A DNA stretch of 64,000 nucleotides, from the NCBI RefSeq assembly GCF_004004555.2, contig NZ_SACP01000013.1, positions 1 through 64,000 of the forward strand, given 5' to 3'. The number at the start of each line of letters is the position of its first letter. Position 1 is the stretch's first letter. The notes beneath the pieces are model-generated. The model was given only the letters and a program-made list of their open reading frames with translations. It was not told the DNA's origin and did not search any database. Both the position numbers and the translations under genes were made by a program. The stretch is from Methylobacterium oryzihabitans (GTDB lineage Bacteria > Pseudomonadota > Alphaproteobacteria > Rhizobiales > Beijerinckiaceae). Shown in pieces: positions 25,321 to 34,397 of the stretch.

Positions 25321-25980
25321 CTCGACCCCGGCCGGCGGGCGCAGCGTCGCGCCGATGCGCGAGGAGGCGATCACCGCCTGGGTGCGGCTCTCGACGCCGA
25401 GCTTCTGCAGGATCGCCGAGACGTGGGCCTTCACGGTCGCCTCGGAGACGCCGAGCTCGTAGGCGATCTGCTTGTTGAGCAGTCCTTCCGACAGCATCAT
25501 CAGCACCCGCACCTGCTGCGGCGTCAGGGTGGCGAGGCGGCGCATCAGGTCCGCGGTCTCCTTGTCCTCGGAGGCCGGCAGCTCGCTGTCGGGCGGCGCC
25601 CAGGTGCCGCCGTCGAGGACCTGCCGGATCGCCGCGCCGATCGCGTCGATGTCGAGCGACTTCGGGATGAACCCGGCGGCGCCGAAGCCGAGCGCCCGGC
25701 GGATCACCACCGGGTCCTCGTTGGCCGAGACGATTACCACCGGAATCGCCGGGTGCTGGGCGCGCAGGTACATCAGCCCGGAAAACCCCTGGACCCCCGG
25801 CATGGTCAGGTCGAGGAGGATCAGGTCGACCTCGGCTTCCGCGTCGAGATGGGCCGTCAGGGCGTCGAGGCCGCTCGCCTCGACGATGCGGGCCTCGGGG
25901 AGCAGGGCCGCCACCGCGCCGCGCAGGGCACCCCGGAACAGCGGGTGGTCGTCGGCGATGAGGATGGTCTCGGTGCTCAA
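25318..25980 (-). CDS. NarL/FixJ-type response regulator (receiver plus LuxR helix-turn-helix)
   Basis: A 220-residue protein. The receiver domain (about residues 4-120) has ADDHPLFRGAL, phospho-acceptor aspartate in LILLDLTMPG and a lysine in FIPKSLD. The LuxR-type DNA-binding domain (about 148-212) reads LTPQQVRVLMMLSEGLLNKQIAYELGVSEATVKAHVS. The start is taken as TTG 25980 because AGAGG lies at Shine-Dalgarno distance and the receiver fold begins right after; the open frame continues upstream without protein character. The stop codon lies in repeat copy B. No adjacent kinase, so it is an orphan regulator here. Confidence 0.88.
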   Translation of the reverse strand: MSTETILIADDHPLFRGALRGAVAALLPEARIVEASGLDALTAHLDAEAEVDLILLDLTMPGVQGFSGLMYLRAQHPAIPVVIVSANEDPVVIRRALGFGAAGFIPKSLDIDAIGAAIRQVLDGGTWAPPDSELPASEDKETADLMRRLATLTPQQVRVLMMLSEGLLNKQIAYELGVSEATVKAHVSAILQKLGVESRTQAVIASSRIGATLRPPAGVE

Positions 25981-26121
25981 GGAAAGCCTCTCGCGCCAGC
26001 CGATCCGGGCCGCCCCGTCGACGGCATTCCGGCGCTCGTCCCCCGATCTTATCCCCCCGCGGGCACGCCGACAATTTCTCCGCGACGCCTCATCCCCCGG
26101 GGTTTTCACCGCGCATCCCGG

Positions 26122-26592
26122 TCAGGCGCCGGCGAGATGCAGGACGATGCTGCGGGTGTGCGGCCGGTCGCGGTGCTCGATGACATAGATCCCCTGCCAG
26201 GTGCCGAGGGCCGGCCGCCCGTCGAGCACCGGGATCGACAGGGTCGAGCCGGTCAGCATCGTGCGGATATGCGCCGGCATGTCGTCCGGGCCTTCGAGGC
26301 CGTGGACGTAGCCGGCGTCGCGGGGCGCCAGCCGGTCGAGCGCCGCGGCGAGGTCGGTGCGCACGTCGGGGTCGGCGTTCTCCTGAATCGTCAGCGAGGC
26401 CGAGGTGTGCCGGCAGAACACCGTGAGCAGCCCGTGGCCGATCCCGCTGCCGGCGACGAACTCCGCCGCCGCGGCGGTGATCTCGACGAAGTCCCGGCCG
26501 CGGCTGAACACCGTGAGCTGCCCGGTGACCTGCCGCGTCACCGCGCCCTCGGCGATCCGCTCGACGCCGCCCACCACCCGATCCCGCCGCAT
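26122..26592 (-). CDS. YjbQ (UPF0047) family protein
   Basis: A 156-residue protein with the family signature HTSASLTIQENADPDVRTDL (landmarks HTSASL and NADPDV) and GTWQGIYVIEHR near the C-terminus. Family members have been linked to thiamine-phosphate synthase side activity and bind metal through conserved histidines. It is single-domain and of usual length if started at ATG 26592 (a few residues longer than the family mean). It sits alone upstream of tRNA-Gly on the opposite strand. Confidence 0.88.
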   Translation of the reverse strand: MRRDRVVGGVERIAEGAVTRQVTGQLTVFSRGRDFVEITAAAAEFVAGSGIGHGLLTVFCRHTSASLTIQENADPDVRTDLAAALDRLAPRDAGYVHGLEGPDDMPAHIRTMLTGSTLSIPVLDGRPALGTWQGIYVIEHRDRPHTRSIVLHLAGA

Positions 26593-26769
26593 CCGCCCCG
26601 CTCCCCTGCCCGTGCCGCCGGCCCGACGCCCGTCCGCGGCCCGCCGACGGGGACAATCCGCGGCGCCCCGCACGGATCCGCAAACCCGGTCACGCGGCGC
26701 TTGCATCGCCGGGCCGGATGGTGTTTATGCCCTCCACCGGCGCCGCCGAGGCGGCCGCGGAACGCGAGA

Positions 26770-26844
26770 GCGGGTGTAGCTCAGGGGTAGAGCACAACCT
26801 TGCCAAGGTTGGGGTCGAGGGTTCGAATCCCTTCGCCCGCTCCA
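26770..26844 (+). tRNA. tRNA-Gly (anticodon GCC)
   Basis: A complete cloverleaf: acceptor stem GCGGGTG/CGCCCGC (one G-U pair), D arm with AGCTCAGGGGTAGAGC, anticodon stem CAACC/GGTTG around TTGCCAA with GCC at 26802-26804, T arm GAGGGTTCGAATCCCTT, and an encoded CCA 3' end at 26842-26844. No intron. Confidence 0.97.
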
Positions 26845-26877
26845 GTTCCTCCCTCATGGTCGAGACGCCGGCGAGCG

Positions 26878-27687
26878 ATGCTGCGCGATCCGCCACAAGC
26901 CGGCGGGGACCCCGGGGTCTCGGTCCTCCGCATCACCCAGGCGACCACCGCGACCTTCGCCAACCTGTATTTCCGGCTGACGTTCCTGTTCTTCGTCCGG
27001 ACCGGATCGAAGCGGGTGCTGTGCCCCGTGAGCGGCGAGCTGGTCGGGCAGGCGGGCGACGTGATGATCTTCCCTCCCGCGTCGCTGGTGACGATGGAGA
27101 ACCGGCCCCTCCTCCACGAGAGCTACAGCGCCGACGGCGTCTGCTTCTCCGACGACCTGATCGAGGCGGTCTTCTCCGGCCGGGATCCGCCGGCCGGCCC
27201 GGTCGGCATCCAGCGGCTCGCGGCCGAGCCGTACCGGCCGGGACTCGTCCTCGACCTGCTCAGGCACACCCTGGCCGATCCGGGCCTGCCGCCCCCGATC
27301 AGGCGGCACCGGCTCCTGGAGCCGCTGATCTGGCTGCGCGAGAACGGGGTCCGCCTCTCCGGTCGCGGCGAGGAGCAGCCGTTCAGCAGGGTCCGGCGCC
27401 TGATCGAGACCGATCTCGCGCGGTCGTGGCAGCGTCCGGAGGTGGCCGCCCACTTCGCCATGAGCGAGGCGACCTTCCGGCGCTGGCTCGCCCGATCGGG
27501 GCACCGCTTCTCCGCGATCCTGTCCAGCACGCGCCTGGAGCGCGGGCTGACCCTGCTCCAGACGACGGACCTGCCGGTCTCCCGCGTGGCTCTGGATTGC
27601 GGCTTCAAGACGCCCTCGCATTTCTCCGACGCCTTCCGCGCCCGGTTCGGGATCGCGCCGCGACGGATCCGCTCGGCCGGCAAATGA
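26878..27687 (+). CDS. AraC-family transcriptional regulator
   Basis: A 269-residue protein. The N-terminal part is a cupin-like sensor (about residues 20-110, VSGELVGQAGDVMIFPP). The C-terminal pair of helix-turn-helix motifs (about 175-265) has WQRPEVAAHFAMSEATFRRWL and VALDCGFKTPSHFSDAFRARFGIAPRRIR. It starts 34 nt after tRNA-Gly. The exported PEBP-family gene 98 nt downstream is the obvious target. The ToxR/GadX-like group with a short N-domain fits best; the ligand is unknown. Confidence 0.88.
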   Translation: MLRDPPQAGGDPGVSVLRITQATTATFANLYFRLTFLFFVRTGSKRVLCPVSGELVGQAGDVMIFPPASLVTMENRPLLHESYSADGVCFSDDLIEAVFSGRDPPAGPVGIQRLAAEPYRPGLVLDLLRHTLADPGLPPPIRRHRLLEPLIWLRENGVRLSGRGEEQPFSRVRRLIETDLARSWQRPEVAAHFAMSEATFRRWLARSGHRFSAILSSTRLERGLTLLQTTDLPVSRVALDCGFKTPSHFSDAFRARFGIAPRRIRSAGK

Positions 27688-27784
27688 CCGCTCGCCGACA
27701 GTCTCTGATCGTCCGGCGGAAGCGGACGCTCCCGCGGGCGGCTACATCCCGGGACGGGTCGACCCCGAGCCCAGGAGCCCGACG

Positions 27785-28333
27785 ATGGTTGCAGGAAGGT
27801 TGTTCGCCACGCTGATGCTCACCGCCATGGCGGCCGGCGCCGCGCAGGCACAGGAGTTCAGGCTGTCCAGCGCGTCGATGTCCGAAGGCGTGCCGCTCTC
27901 GTCCTCGCAGGTGTTCGACGGCTTCGGCTGCAAGGGCGGCAACGTCTCGCCGCAGCTGTCGTGGTCGGGTGCGCCCAAGGGCACCAGGAGCTTCGCGATC
28001 ACCCTCTACGATCCCGATGCGCCGACGGGATCCGGCTGGTGGCACTGGACCGTCGTCAACATCCCGGCCTCCGCGACCGCCCTCGAATCCGGCGCGAGCG
28101 GAGGCCGGGCGCTGCCGACGGGAGCGGTCGAGACCACCAACGATTACGGCACCGCCGGCTTCGGCGGGGCCTGTCCGCCGCCCGGCGCGATGCATCGCTA
28201 CGTCGTCACGGTCCACGCCCTCGCGACCGAGCGGCTGACCCTGCCGGAGAAGGCGAGCAACGCCCTCGTCGGCTTCATGATCGGCGCGAACACGATCGCG
28301 AAGGCGCAACTCACCGCCGTCTACACGCGCTGA
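27785..28333 (+). CDS. YbhB/YbcL-type PEBP (Raf kinase inhibitor-like) exported protein
   Basis: A 182-residue protein with a signal peptide (about residues 1-21, MLTAMAAGAAQAQ) and the bacterial PEBP fold: SPQLSWSGAPKGTRSFAITLYDPDAPTGSGWWHW (landmarks LYDPDAPTG and WHWTVVNIP) and CPPPGAMHRYVVTVHAL. The DPDAPTG and GxxHRY motifs form the anion or phospholipid-headgroup pocket. It is probably periplasmic. The bacterial role is poorly known. It follows an AraC regulator. Confidence 0.92.
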   Translation: MVAGRLFATLMLTAMAAGAAQAQEFRLSSASMSEGVPLSSSQVFDGFGCKGGNVSPQLSWSGAPKGTRSFAITLYDPDAPTGSGWWHWTVVNIPASATALESGASGGRALPTGAVETTNDYGTAGFGGACPPPGAMHRYVVTVHALATERLTLPEKASNALVGFMIGANTIAKAQLTAVYTR

Positions 28334-28435
28334 GCGCCGGCGATCCGCGCGGGGCCGCCCGGTGCGGTCGCCCCGCGCGGAAGACGCGCGGAAGAGATGC
28401 GGCGGAGACGAGCCGGGCGGAAGAGATCCGGCCGA

Positions 28436-29818
28436 TCACGCGGCCGCGGATCCGGCGGCGCGGCGCAGGACGGCGTAGCCGGCCGCGGCCGAGATCACCG
28501 AGGCGATCAGGACGCCGAGCGAGGCGGTCTCGCGCACCTCGTCCTCGAAGGCGAGGCCGGCGATGAACAGCGAGATCGTGAAGCCGATCCCCGCGAGCGC
28601 GCCGATCCCCGCCACCATCGTCCAGCTCACCCGGTCGGGCCGGCGCGCGAGGCCGAGCGCCGTCGCGGCCCAGGTGAACAGCATGAAGCCGAGAGGCTTG
28701 CCCAGCGCCAGCCCGGCCACGATGCCGAGCACCAGCGGCGAGGCCAGGGTCCCGAGCAGTTCCGGCGAGACGTGGACGCGGACGTTCGACAGGGCGAAGA
28801 GCGGCAGAACGAGGTAGGTCACCCACGGCGTCAGCCCGTCGATGAGGCGCCCGCTCGTCACGTGGGTCGCGCTCGTCATCTCCTCGATGTAGCCGAGCCG
28901 CGCCTCGGCCGCCTGCTGCGCCTCCATCGCGGTCTCCTCGTCGTCGGTCTCCTCGGCGGTCCTGTGCGCGCGCTGGAACTCGTCGATCCGCTTCTGGACC
29001 TTCTCGGCGAAGGTCGAGCGGTCGAGCCGCGGCGTCACCGGCACGGTCAGCCCGACCATGACTCCGGCGATCGTCGCGTGGACGCCGGATTCGAACACGC
29101 CGGCCCACACCGCCAGCGCGAGGGCGACGTAGGGCAGCGGCGAGACCACGCCGAGGCGGCGCAGGCCGAGGATGCCCCCGAGCGCCAGCGCCGCCACGAC
29201 GAGGCCGGTCGCATGAATCGCGTCGGTGTAGGCGAGCGCGATGACGAGGAGCCCGCCGACGTCGTCGACCGCCGCGAAGGCGAGCATCAGGGCCCGCACC
29301 CCCGCCGGCAGCCGGTCGGAGAACAGCGCGATCAGCGCGAGGCCGAAGGCGGTGTCCATCGCCACCACCGTGCCCCAGCCCTTGGCCTCCGGCGTGCCGT
29401 AGGTGACCGCCAGGAACAGCGCCACCGGCACGACCATGCCGCCGACCGCGCCGGCGAGGGGGAAGGCCGCGGTCTTCCAGCGCGACAGCGCCCCGCCGAC
29501 CAGCTCGCGCTTCACGTCGGCGCCGATCAGCACGAAGAACAGCGGCAGCAGGGCGTGGTCGATCCACTCGGCCAGGGTGTGGCCGACGCTGCGCTCGCCG
29601 AAACCGAAGGTCAGGCTCGTGTCCCAGAACGCCTCGAAGGCGCCGGCGAAGGCCGTGTTGGTGGCGACCAGCGCGACGACCGCCGCGATCAGCAGCGGCC
29701 CGCCGGTCACCTCGCGGCCGGCGAAGAACGGCTCGACGGTATGGAGAAACTTCGCCGCGATGGGCGAATGGTGCGCCCGCGCCAGGGCGCGGCCGGCACT
29801 TCGGGGGGAGAGAGCCAT
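28436..29818 (-). CDS. nhaA: Na+/H+ antiporter NhaA
   Basis: A 460-residue inner-membrane antiporter with about 12 hydrophobic segments. The paired aspartates of the ion site are in LAFAAVDDVGGLLVIAL; LLPLFFVLIGADVKRELV and AGIGFTISLFIAGLAF are family hallmarks. A long charged loop (about residues 285-335, EETDDEETAMEAQQAAEARL) is longer than in E. coli NhaA and occurs in alphaproteobacterial forms. It exports Na+ or Li+ for protons at high pH. ATG 29818 is chosen; a GTG three codons upstream is possible. Confidence 0.95.
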   Translation of the reverse strand: MALSPRSAGRALARAHHSPIAAKFLHTVEPFFAGREVTGGPLLIAAVVALVATNTAFAGAFEAFWDTSLTFGFGERSVGHTLAEWIDHALLPLFFVLIGADVKRELVGGALSRWKTAAFPLAGAVGGMVVPVALFLAVTYGTPEAKGWGTVVAMDTAFGLALIALFSDRLPAGVRALMLAFAAVDDVGGLLVIALAYTDAIHATGLVVAALALGGILGLRRLGVVSPLPYVALALAVWAGVFESGVHATIAGVMVGLTVPVTPRLDRSTFAEKVQKRIDEFQRAHRTAEETDDEETAMEAQQAAEARLGYIEEMTSATHVTSGRLIDGLTPWVTYLVLPLFALSNVRVHVSPELLGTLASPLVLGIVAGLALGKPLGFMLFTWAATALGLARRPDRVSWTMVAGIGALAGIGFTISLFIAGLAFEDEVRETASLGVLIASVISAAAGYAVLRRAAGSAAA

Positions 29819-29871
29819 GGACGGCACAACGTCCCCGCCGGACCCGCGGTTTCAGGCGCGCTGATGCGCCT

Positions 29872-29935
29872 CATGCGAAATCCGAATGGTTCGGATTTCG
29901 GCTTCGCTCAGGCGCCGCGCGGGCTGGTGATGCGG
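29872..29935. repeat. Interspersed palindromic repeat, copy C (short form)
   Basis: It carries ATGCGAAATCCGAAT, an immediate inverted partner (ATTCGGATTTCGC-type pairing around GGTT), then TTCGGCTTCGCTCAGGCG and CGCGCGGGCTGGTGAT, as in copy B. The central block of copy B is missing. The stop codon and last seven codons of the hybrid kinase (ITSPRGA) are inside the element, so the repeat has contributed the protein's C-terminus. Confidence 0.75.
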
Positions 29936-32352
29936 CTCCCGCGGGTGATCGCGGCGCCGAGCCGGCGCGAGAGCTGGTCGGCCGAGTACGGCTTGTTCAG
30001 CAGCGGGAAGCCGTGGGTGCCCTCCTGGGCGAGCACGTGGCTGTAGCCGGAGGTGAGCAGCACCGGCAGGTCCGGGTGGCGCCGGCGCAGCTCCTTGGCG
30101 AGCGCGATGCCGCCCATGCCGGGCATCACCACGTCCGAGAACACCGCGTCGAACCCACCCCCGCGCTCCAGCCGCTCCAGCGCCTCCTCGGCGTTGGCGG
30201 CCCAGGTCGTCTCGTAGCCGAGATCCTGCAGGATCTGGGTCGCGAAGCGGCCGACCTCGACGTTGTCCTCGACCACCAGCACCCGCCGGCCGGCGGGAAC
30301 CGGCATCGGCTCGGCCTCGTCGCGGCCGGGGCCCGCCACCAGCCCCTCGGGGGACACCTCGGGCAGGTAGAGGGTGAAGCGGGTGCCCTCGCCGAGCCGG
30401 CTCACCACGTCGACGTCGCCGCCCGACTGCTTGGCGAAGCCGAACACCTGGGACAGGCCGAGCCCGGTGCCCTTGCCGACCTCCTTGGTGGTGAAGAACG
30501 GCTCGAAGATCCGGCCCAGCACCTCGGGCGCGATGCCCGAGCCGCTGTCGCTCAGCGACATCGCGGCGAACGGGCCGGCGGCGGCGGCATGGCCGCGGAT
30601 CGGCGGCATCGCGGCGCCGCAATCGATGCGCAGCGTCAGCGTGCCCTCGCCGCGCATGGCGTCGCGGGCGTTGACCGCCATGTTGATGAGCGCGGTCTCG
30701 AACTGGCTCACGTCCGCCCGCACGTAGCACGGCGCGTCCGGCACCTGCGTCAGCACCCGGATGCGCGCGCCGGTGACCGTATCGAGCATCTCCGCGACCT
30801 CGCGCAGGCGCGCCACGACGTCGAACACCTCCGGCGCCAGCGCCTGCCGGCGGGCGAAGGCGAGGAGCTGGCCGGTGAGCTTGGCGGCCCGATCCACGGT
30901 GTCGGAGACCGCGTCGAGGTAGCGCCGGCGGCGTTCCTCGGCGAGGTCGGGCCGGCGCAGGAAGTCGACCGAGGAGCGGATGATGGTCAGAAGGTTGTTG
31001 AAGTCGTGCGCGACCCCGCCGGTGAGCTGGCCCACCGCCTCCATCTTCTGCGACTGGTGCAGCGCCTCCTCGGCCTGGGCGAGGCGCATCATGCGGTCGC
31101 GCTGCTCGGTCACGTCGCGGGCGACGCAGTAGAGCAGCCCCTCGGCCGGCACCGCCCGCCACGACAGGGTGCGGTACTCGCCGCCACGGGTGCGGAAGCG
31201 GTTCTCGAAGGTCAGCGTCGGCTCGCCGGCGGCGAGCCGCGCCACCTCCTCTCGGGTCTTGTCCTGGTCGTCGGGATGCTCCAGCCACGCAGAGGTCTGC
31301 CCGACCACCTCGTCGACGGTCCAGCCGAGGGTCGCGGTCCAGGCCGGGTTCACGCTGAGCCACACCCCCCGGCCGTCGGCGACGCCGAGCATGTCGCGGC
31401 TCACCTGCCAGATCCGGTCGCGCTCGGCGGTCCGGGCGGCCACCTCGCGCTCCAGGGTCTCGTTGAGGCGCCGCAGGGCCTGCTCCAGGCGGCGCCGGTC
31501 GGTGACGTCGTTGAACAGGATGCCGACCCGGTGCGCGCCGGCCTCGTCGACCCGGAAGGCGTGGACGTCGTACCAGCGGTCGCCGAGCGCCCGGGCGGGG
31601 TTCTCGAACCGCACCGGCTCGCCGGTGGTGGCGACCCGGCCGTAGAGGTCGAACCAGTGCGGCTCGTGGTCGGGGGCGATGTCGCGCATCCACCGGCCGA
31701 CGGCGCCGGCGATGCCGGTCTGGCGCACGAAGGCCGGGTTCACCTCCAGGAAGCGGTAATCCTCGGCCTGCCCGGCTCCGTCGAACCGCATCTCGACGAT
31801 GCAGAAGCCGGCGTCGATGGCGTCGAACAGCGTGCGGTGGCGGGTCTCGCTCCGGTGCAGGGCGGTCTGGGCCTGCTTGCCGGCGGTGACGTCGACCACG
31901 AAGGCGAGGCCGACCCCGTCCTCCATCAGCCGCGCCGAGATCAGCCCCCAGAACCGGCCGCCGTCCGGGCGCCGGAACTCCTTCTCGTAGGGGGCGGTGC
32001 GCCCGGTGGCGCGCAGCTCGTCGAGGGCGCGCACCGACGCCGGCTGCCACTCGGGCGGGGTCACGTCGCGGAACGACAGCCGCCCGGCCCGCAGGGCGGC
32101 CGGGTCGCAGCGGCTCATCGCCAGGAACGACGGGTTGGCGTCGAGGATGCGGCCGTCGAGGTCGAACAGCACCGCGCCGACCGTCTCGATCGCCAGGGCG
32201 TCGCGCAGCCGGCGCTCGTCGAGGCGCGGCAGCGGGTCGCCCGCCTCCCCCTCGGCCTGCCGGAGCGCGTCGCGCAGCCGCGCGCTTTCGGCCTCCGCGG
32301 CGGCGAGGCGGCGGCGCAGGTCGGCGGGATCAAGGTCGGCGGGATCAGACAC
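29908..32352 (-). CDS. PAS-domain hybrid sensor histidine kinase/response regulator
   Basis: An 814-residue soluble kinase, as no membrane helix is seen. An N-terminal coiled coil (residues 5-40) is followed by three PAS modules (about 45-165, 180-300, 320-440), a HisKA helix with KMEAVGQLTGGVAHDFNNLLT, an HATPase (FEPFFTTKEVGKGTGLGLS) and a C-terminal receiver (VLVVEDNVEVG, FSDVVMPGMGG, LNKPYSADQL). The GVAHDFNNLL box is typical of hybrid kinases that act through a separate phosphotransfer protein. The start is GTG 32352; upstream codons of the open frame look non-coding. The last residues come from repeat copy C. Confidence 0.9.
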   Translation of the reverse strand: MSDPADLDPADLRRRLAAAEAESARLRDALRQAEGEAGDPLPRLDERRLRDALAIETVGAVLFDLDGRILDANPSFLAMSRCDPAALRAGRLSFRDVTPPEWQPASVRALDELRATGRTAPYEKEFRRPDGGRFWGLISARLMEDGVGLAFVVDVTAGKQAQTALHRSETRHRTLFDAIDAGFCIVEMRFDGAGQAEDYRFLEVNPAFVRQTGIAGAVGRWMRDIAPDHEPHWFDLYGRVATTGEPVRFENPARALGDRWYDVHAFRVDEAGAHRVGILFNDVTDRRRLEQALRRLNETLEREVAARTAERDRIWQVSRDMLGVADGRGVWLSVNPAWTATLGWTVDEVVGQTSAWLEHPDDQDKTREEVARLAAGEPTLTFENRFRTRGGEYRTLSWRAVPAEGLLYCVARDVTEQRDRMMRLAQAEEALHQSQKMEAVGQLTGGVAHDFNNLLTIIRSSVDFLRRPDLAEERRRRYLDAVSDTVDRAAKLTGQLLAFARRQALAPEVFDVVARLREVAEMLDTVTGARIRVLTQVPDAPCYVRADVSQFETALINMAVNARDAMRGEGTLTLRIDCGAAMPPIRGHAAAAGPFAAMSLSDSGSGIAPEVLGRIFEPFFTTKEVGKGTGLGLSQVFGFAKQSGGDVDVVSRLGEGTRFTLYLPEVSPEGLVAGPGRDEAEPMPVPAGRRVLVVEDNVEVGRFATQILQDLGYETTWAANAEEALERLERGGGFDAVFSDVVMPGMGGIALAKELRRRHPDLPVLLTSGYSHVLAQEGTHGFPLLNKPYSADQLSRRLGAAITRGSRITSPRGA

Positions 32353-32764
32353 GCCGCCGCCTGCCGGTCGAGGCGGTCGTCGGCCCGACCGGCTCCGGCC
32401 GGAGGGCGGCGCTGCACGGGACGGCGGACATGAGCGGGCTCCTCCCACGCAGGCGTGCGGCCTGTCGGATCGTCGTCATGGGCCCGATCCGGGCCGATAC
32501 GGGCCCGATCGGGGCCGGTCGGCAGGCTATATCGACCGGCAGGGCCGGCCGGTCCAGCATCCGCGTCCCGGTCCATGTCGTCGCAAGGCGGGAAGGCCCG
32601 GCCTTGAGGCCGCCCTGATCGGGGTTCGACGGCGTCGGCCGGTCATCTCACCGGTCCGAACCTTGTTCGCCGCCGCCGCGTTCTTCCCGCCGGGGCCGCC
32701 GCCCGGGACGCGCTGATCGCCTGCCTCCGCTTCGGCCCATCCCTCGCGACGCAGGAGCCGCCGC
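32353..32764. other. Intergenic region between divergent hybrid kinase and SDR genes
   Basis: 412 bp without a supported gene. It contains short direct repeats of GGGCCCGAT/CGGGCC type at about 32478-32520. Promoters for both flanking genes must be here, but none is convincing by eye. Confidence 0.4.
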
Positions 32765-33757
32765 ATGGCACGCAACCTCGACGGCCTCTCGGTCGTCATC
32801 ACCGGGGCGTCGAGCGGCATCGGCCGCGCCGCCGCCCTCGCCTTCGCCCGCCGCGGCGCCTGCGTGACCCTCGCCGCCCGCCGCGGCGCGGTGCTGGAGG
32901 CGGTGGCCCGCGACTGCGAGGCGGCCGGCGGGCGGGCGCTGGCGGTCGCGACCGACGTCACCGACCCGGCGGCGGTGGAGCGCCTCGCCGCGGCGTCCGT
33001 CCGGGCGTTCGGCGGCATCGACGTCTGGATCAACAATGCCGGGACCGGGGTGTTCGGGCCGTTCCAGAACGCCGCGCTCGACCTCCACCGCCGGACGATC
33101 GAGGTCAACCTGCTCGGCACCCTGCACGGCGTCGCGGCGGTGCTGCCGCTGTTCCTGCGCCGGGGCCGCGGCACGCTCATCAACACCGTCTCGCTCGGCG
33201 GCTGGGTGCCGACCCCGTTCGCCGCCGCCTACACGGCGAGCAAGTTCGGCCTGCGCGGCCTCACCACGAGCCTGCGCCAAGAGCTGCGCGGCCATCCCGG
33301 CATCCACGTCTGCGGGGTGTTTCCGGCGATCGTCGACACGCCGGGCTTCGAGCACGGCGCCAACGTCACCGGCCGCGCCCTCGACATCGGCCCGCTGCTC
33401 TACGCCCCCGAGGCGGTGGCCGAGACCTTCGTCGCCCTGGTGCGCCGCCCCCGCGGCGAGGTCGCGGTCGGCTGGCCGGCCCGGGCCGGGCAGGTCGCCT
33501 ACGCCCTCGCGCCGGCGCTGACGGAAAACCTCATGGGCTTCGCCATGGCCCGCGCCCTCGACCGGGCGGCGCCCGGGCCGGTCACCGAGGGCTCCCTGCG
33601 CGCGCCGAGCGACCGCGGCACGGCGGCGAGCGGCGGCTGGCGCGCCCGCAAGGGCCTGCCGCGCTCCCCCGGCTCGCTCGCCGGCGCCCTCGGCCTCGCG
33701 GCGCTGGCCGGCCTCGCCCTCGTGGCCGGCACCCGGGCGGCGCAGGGCCGGCGCTGA
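32765..33757 (+). CDS. SDR-family oxidoreductase with C-terminal membrane tail
   Basis: A 330-residue protein: classical SDR domain (residues 1-250) with TGASSGIG (13-20), NNAG (94-97), catalytic serine in INTVSLGGW and YTASK. An extension of about 80 residues ends with a hydrophobic segment (GALGLAALAGLALVAGT) and basic RAAQGRR, so it may be tail-anchored. NAD(P)-dependent alcohol/ketone chemistry; substrate unknown. Divergent from the hybrid kinase. Confidence 0.88.
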   Translation: MARNLDGLSVVITGASSGIGRAAALAFARRGACVTLAARRGAVLEAVARDCEAAGGRALAVATDVTDPAAVERLAAASVRAFGGIDVWINNAGTGVFGPFQNAALDLHRRTIEVNLLGTLHGVAAVLPLFLRRGRGTLINTVSLGGWVPTPFAAAYTASKFGLRGLTTSLRQELRGHPGIHVCGVFPAIVDTPGFEHGANVTGRALDIGPLLYAPEAVAETFVALVRRPRGEVAVGWPARAGQVAYALAPALTENLMGFAMARALDRAAPGPVTEGSLRAPSDRGTAASGGWRARKGLPRSPGSLAGALGLAALAGLALVAGTRAAQGRR

Positions 33758-33869
33758 CGCAGGCCCCTGGCACGCCGCTTGCGATCCGGGCGGACCACCC
33801 GCGGTCGTGGGCCCTGGCTCCGGAACGCCTCGCGGGCGGGTGCCCCGCGACCGCCGCCGGGAGCCTGCG

Positions 33870-34358
33870 ATGAAGCGCGAAGACCTGACCGAGAAGCTGC
33901 TCGACATCAAGCGCGAGAAGGGCTGGACCTGGAAGCACATCCAGGACGAGATCGGCGGCCTGTCGCCGATCCTCATCACCGCCGCCTGCATGGGCCAGAT
34001 GAAGCTGCCCAAGGCCCAGGCGGCCAAGGCCGCGGCCCTGTTCGGGCTGAGCGAGGCCGAGGAGCGGATGCTGAACGAGGCGCCCTATCGCGGCTCGATC
34101 CCCCAGATGCCGCCGACCGACCCGCTGATCTACCGCTTCTACGAGCTGGTGATGGTCTATGGCACCACCTGGAAGGAGCTGATCCAGGAGGAGTTCGGCG
34201 ACGGCATCATGTCGGCGATCGACTTCAACATGACCATGGAGCGCGAGCCCAACAACAAGGGCGACCGGGTGAAGCTGCAGATGTCGGGCAAGTTCCTGCC
34301 CTACAAGTATTACGGCAACGAGGAGGGCTTGCCCGAATACGGCTTCAAGGAAGGCTGA
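33870..34358 (+). CDS. cynS: Cyanate hydratase (cyanase)
   Basis: A 162-residue enzyme. The N-terminal helical part (KREKGWTWKHIQDEIGG) resembles a helix-turn-helix, and the C-terminal catalytic domain has R89, E92 and S115, the same spacing as the catalytic R96/E99/S122 of the E. coli enzyme. It converts cyanate plus bicarbonate to ammonia and CO2 as a decamer, giving detoxification and a nitrogen source. ATG 33870 follows GGGAG. No cynT or cynX is adjacent. A 24-bp palindrome follows the stop. Confidence 0.96.
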   Translation: MKREDLTEKLLDIKREKGWTWKHIQDEIGGLSPILITAACMGQMKLPKAQAAKAAALFGLSEAEERMLNEAPYRGSIPQMPPTDPLIYRFYELVMVYGTTWKELIQEEFGDGIMSAIDFNMTMEREPNNKGDRVKLQMSGKFLPYKYYGNEEGLPEYGFKEG

Positions 34359-34365
34359 TCCGATC

Positions 34366-34389
34366 CCGGCGCCGCCGCGGCGGCGCCGG
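34366..34389. terminator. 24-bp palindrome between convergent genes
   Basis: A perfect GC-only palindrome (CCGGCGCCGCCG and its complement) lies 8 nt after cynS and 8 nt before the convergent methyltransferase stop. It is a likely bidirectional transcription barrier; no T-tract on either side, so the call is moderate. Confidence 0.5.
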
Positions 34390-34397
34390 ACGGCCGG

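Noticed and set aside
26770..26844. tRNA-Gly as an integration site for a genomic island.
   Set aside because: No integrase is adjacent and no second copy of the tRNA 3' end was seen in the window; flanking genes have ordinary composition.
28397..30046. A 549-codon plus-strand frame opposite nhaA and the end of the hybrid kinase, and similar long frames opposite or shifted against other genes.
   Set aside because: These are antisense or shifted shadows of GC-rich genes: low-complexity Arg/Gly/Ala/His-rich text, no domain, no Shine-Dalgarno, and the opposite frame has clear family motifs.
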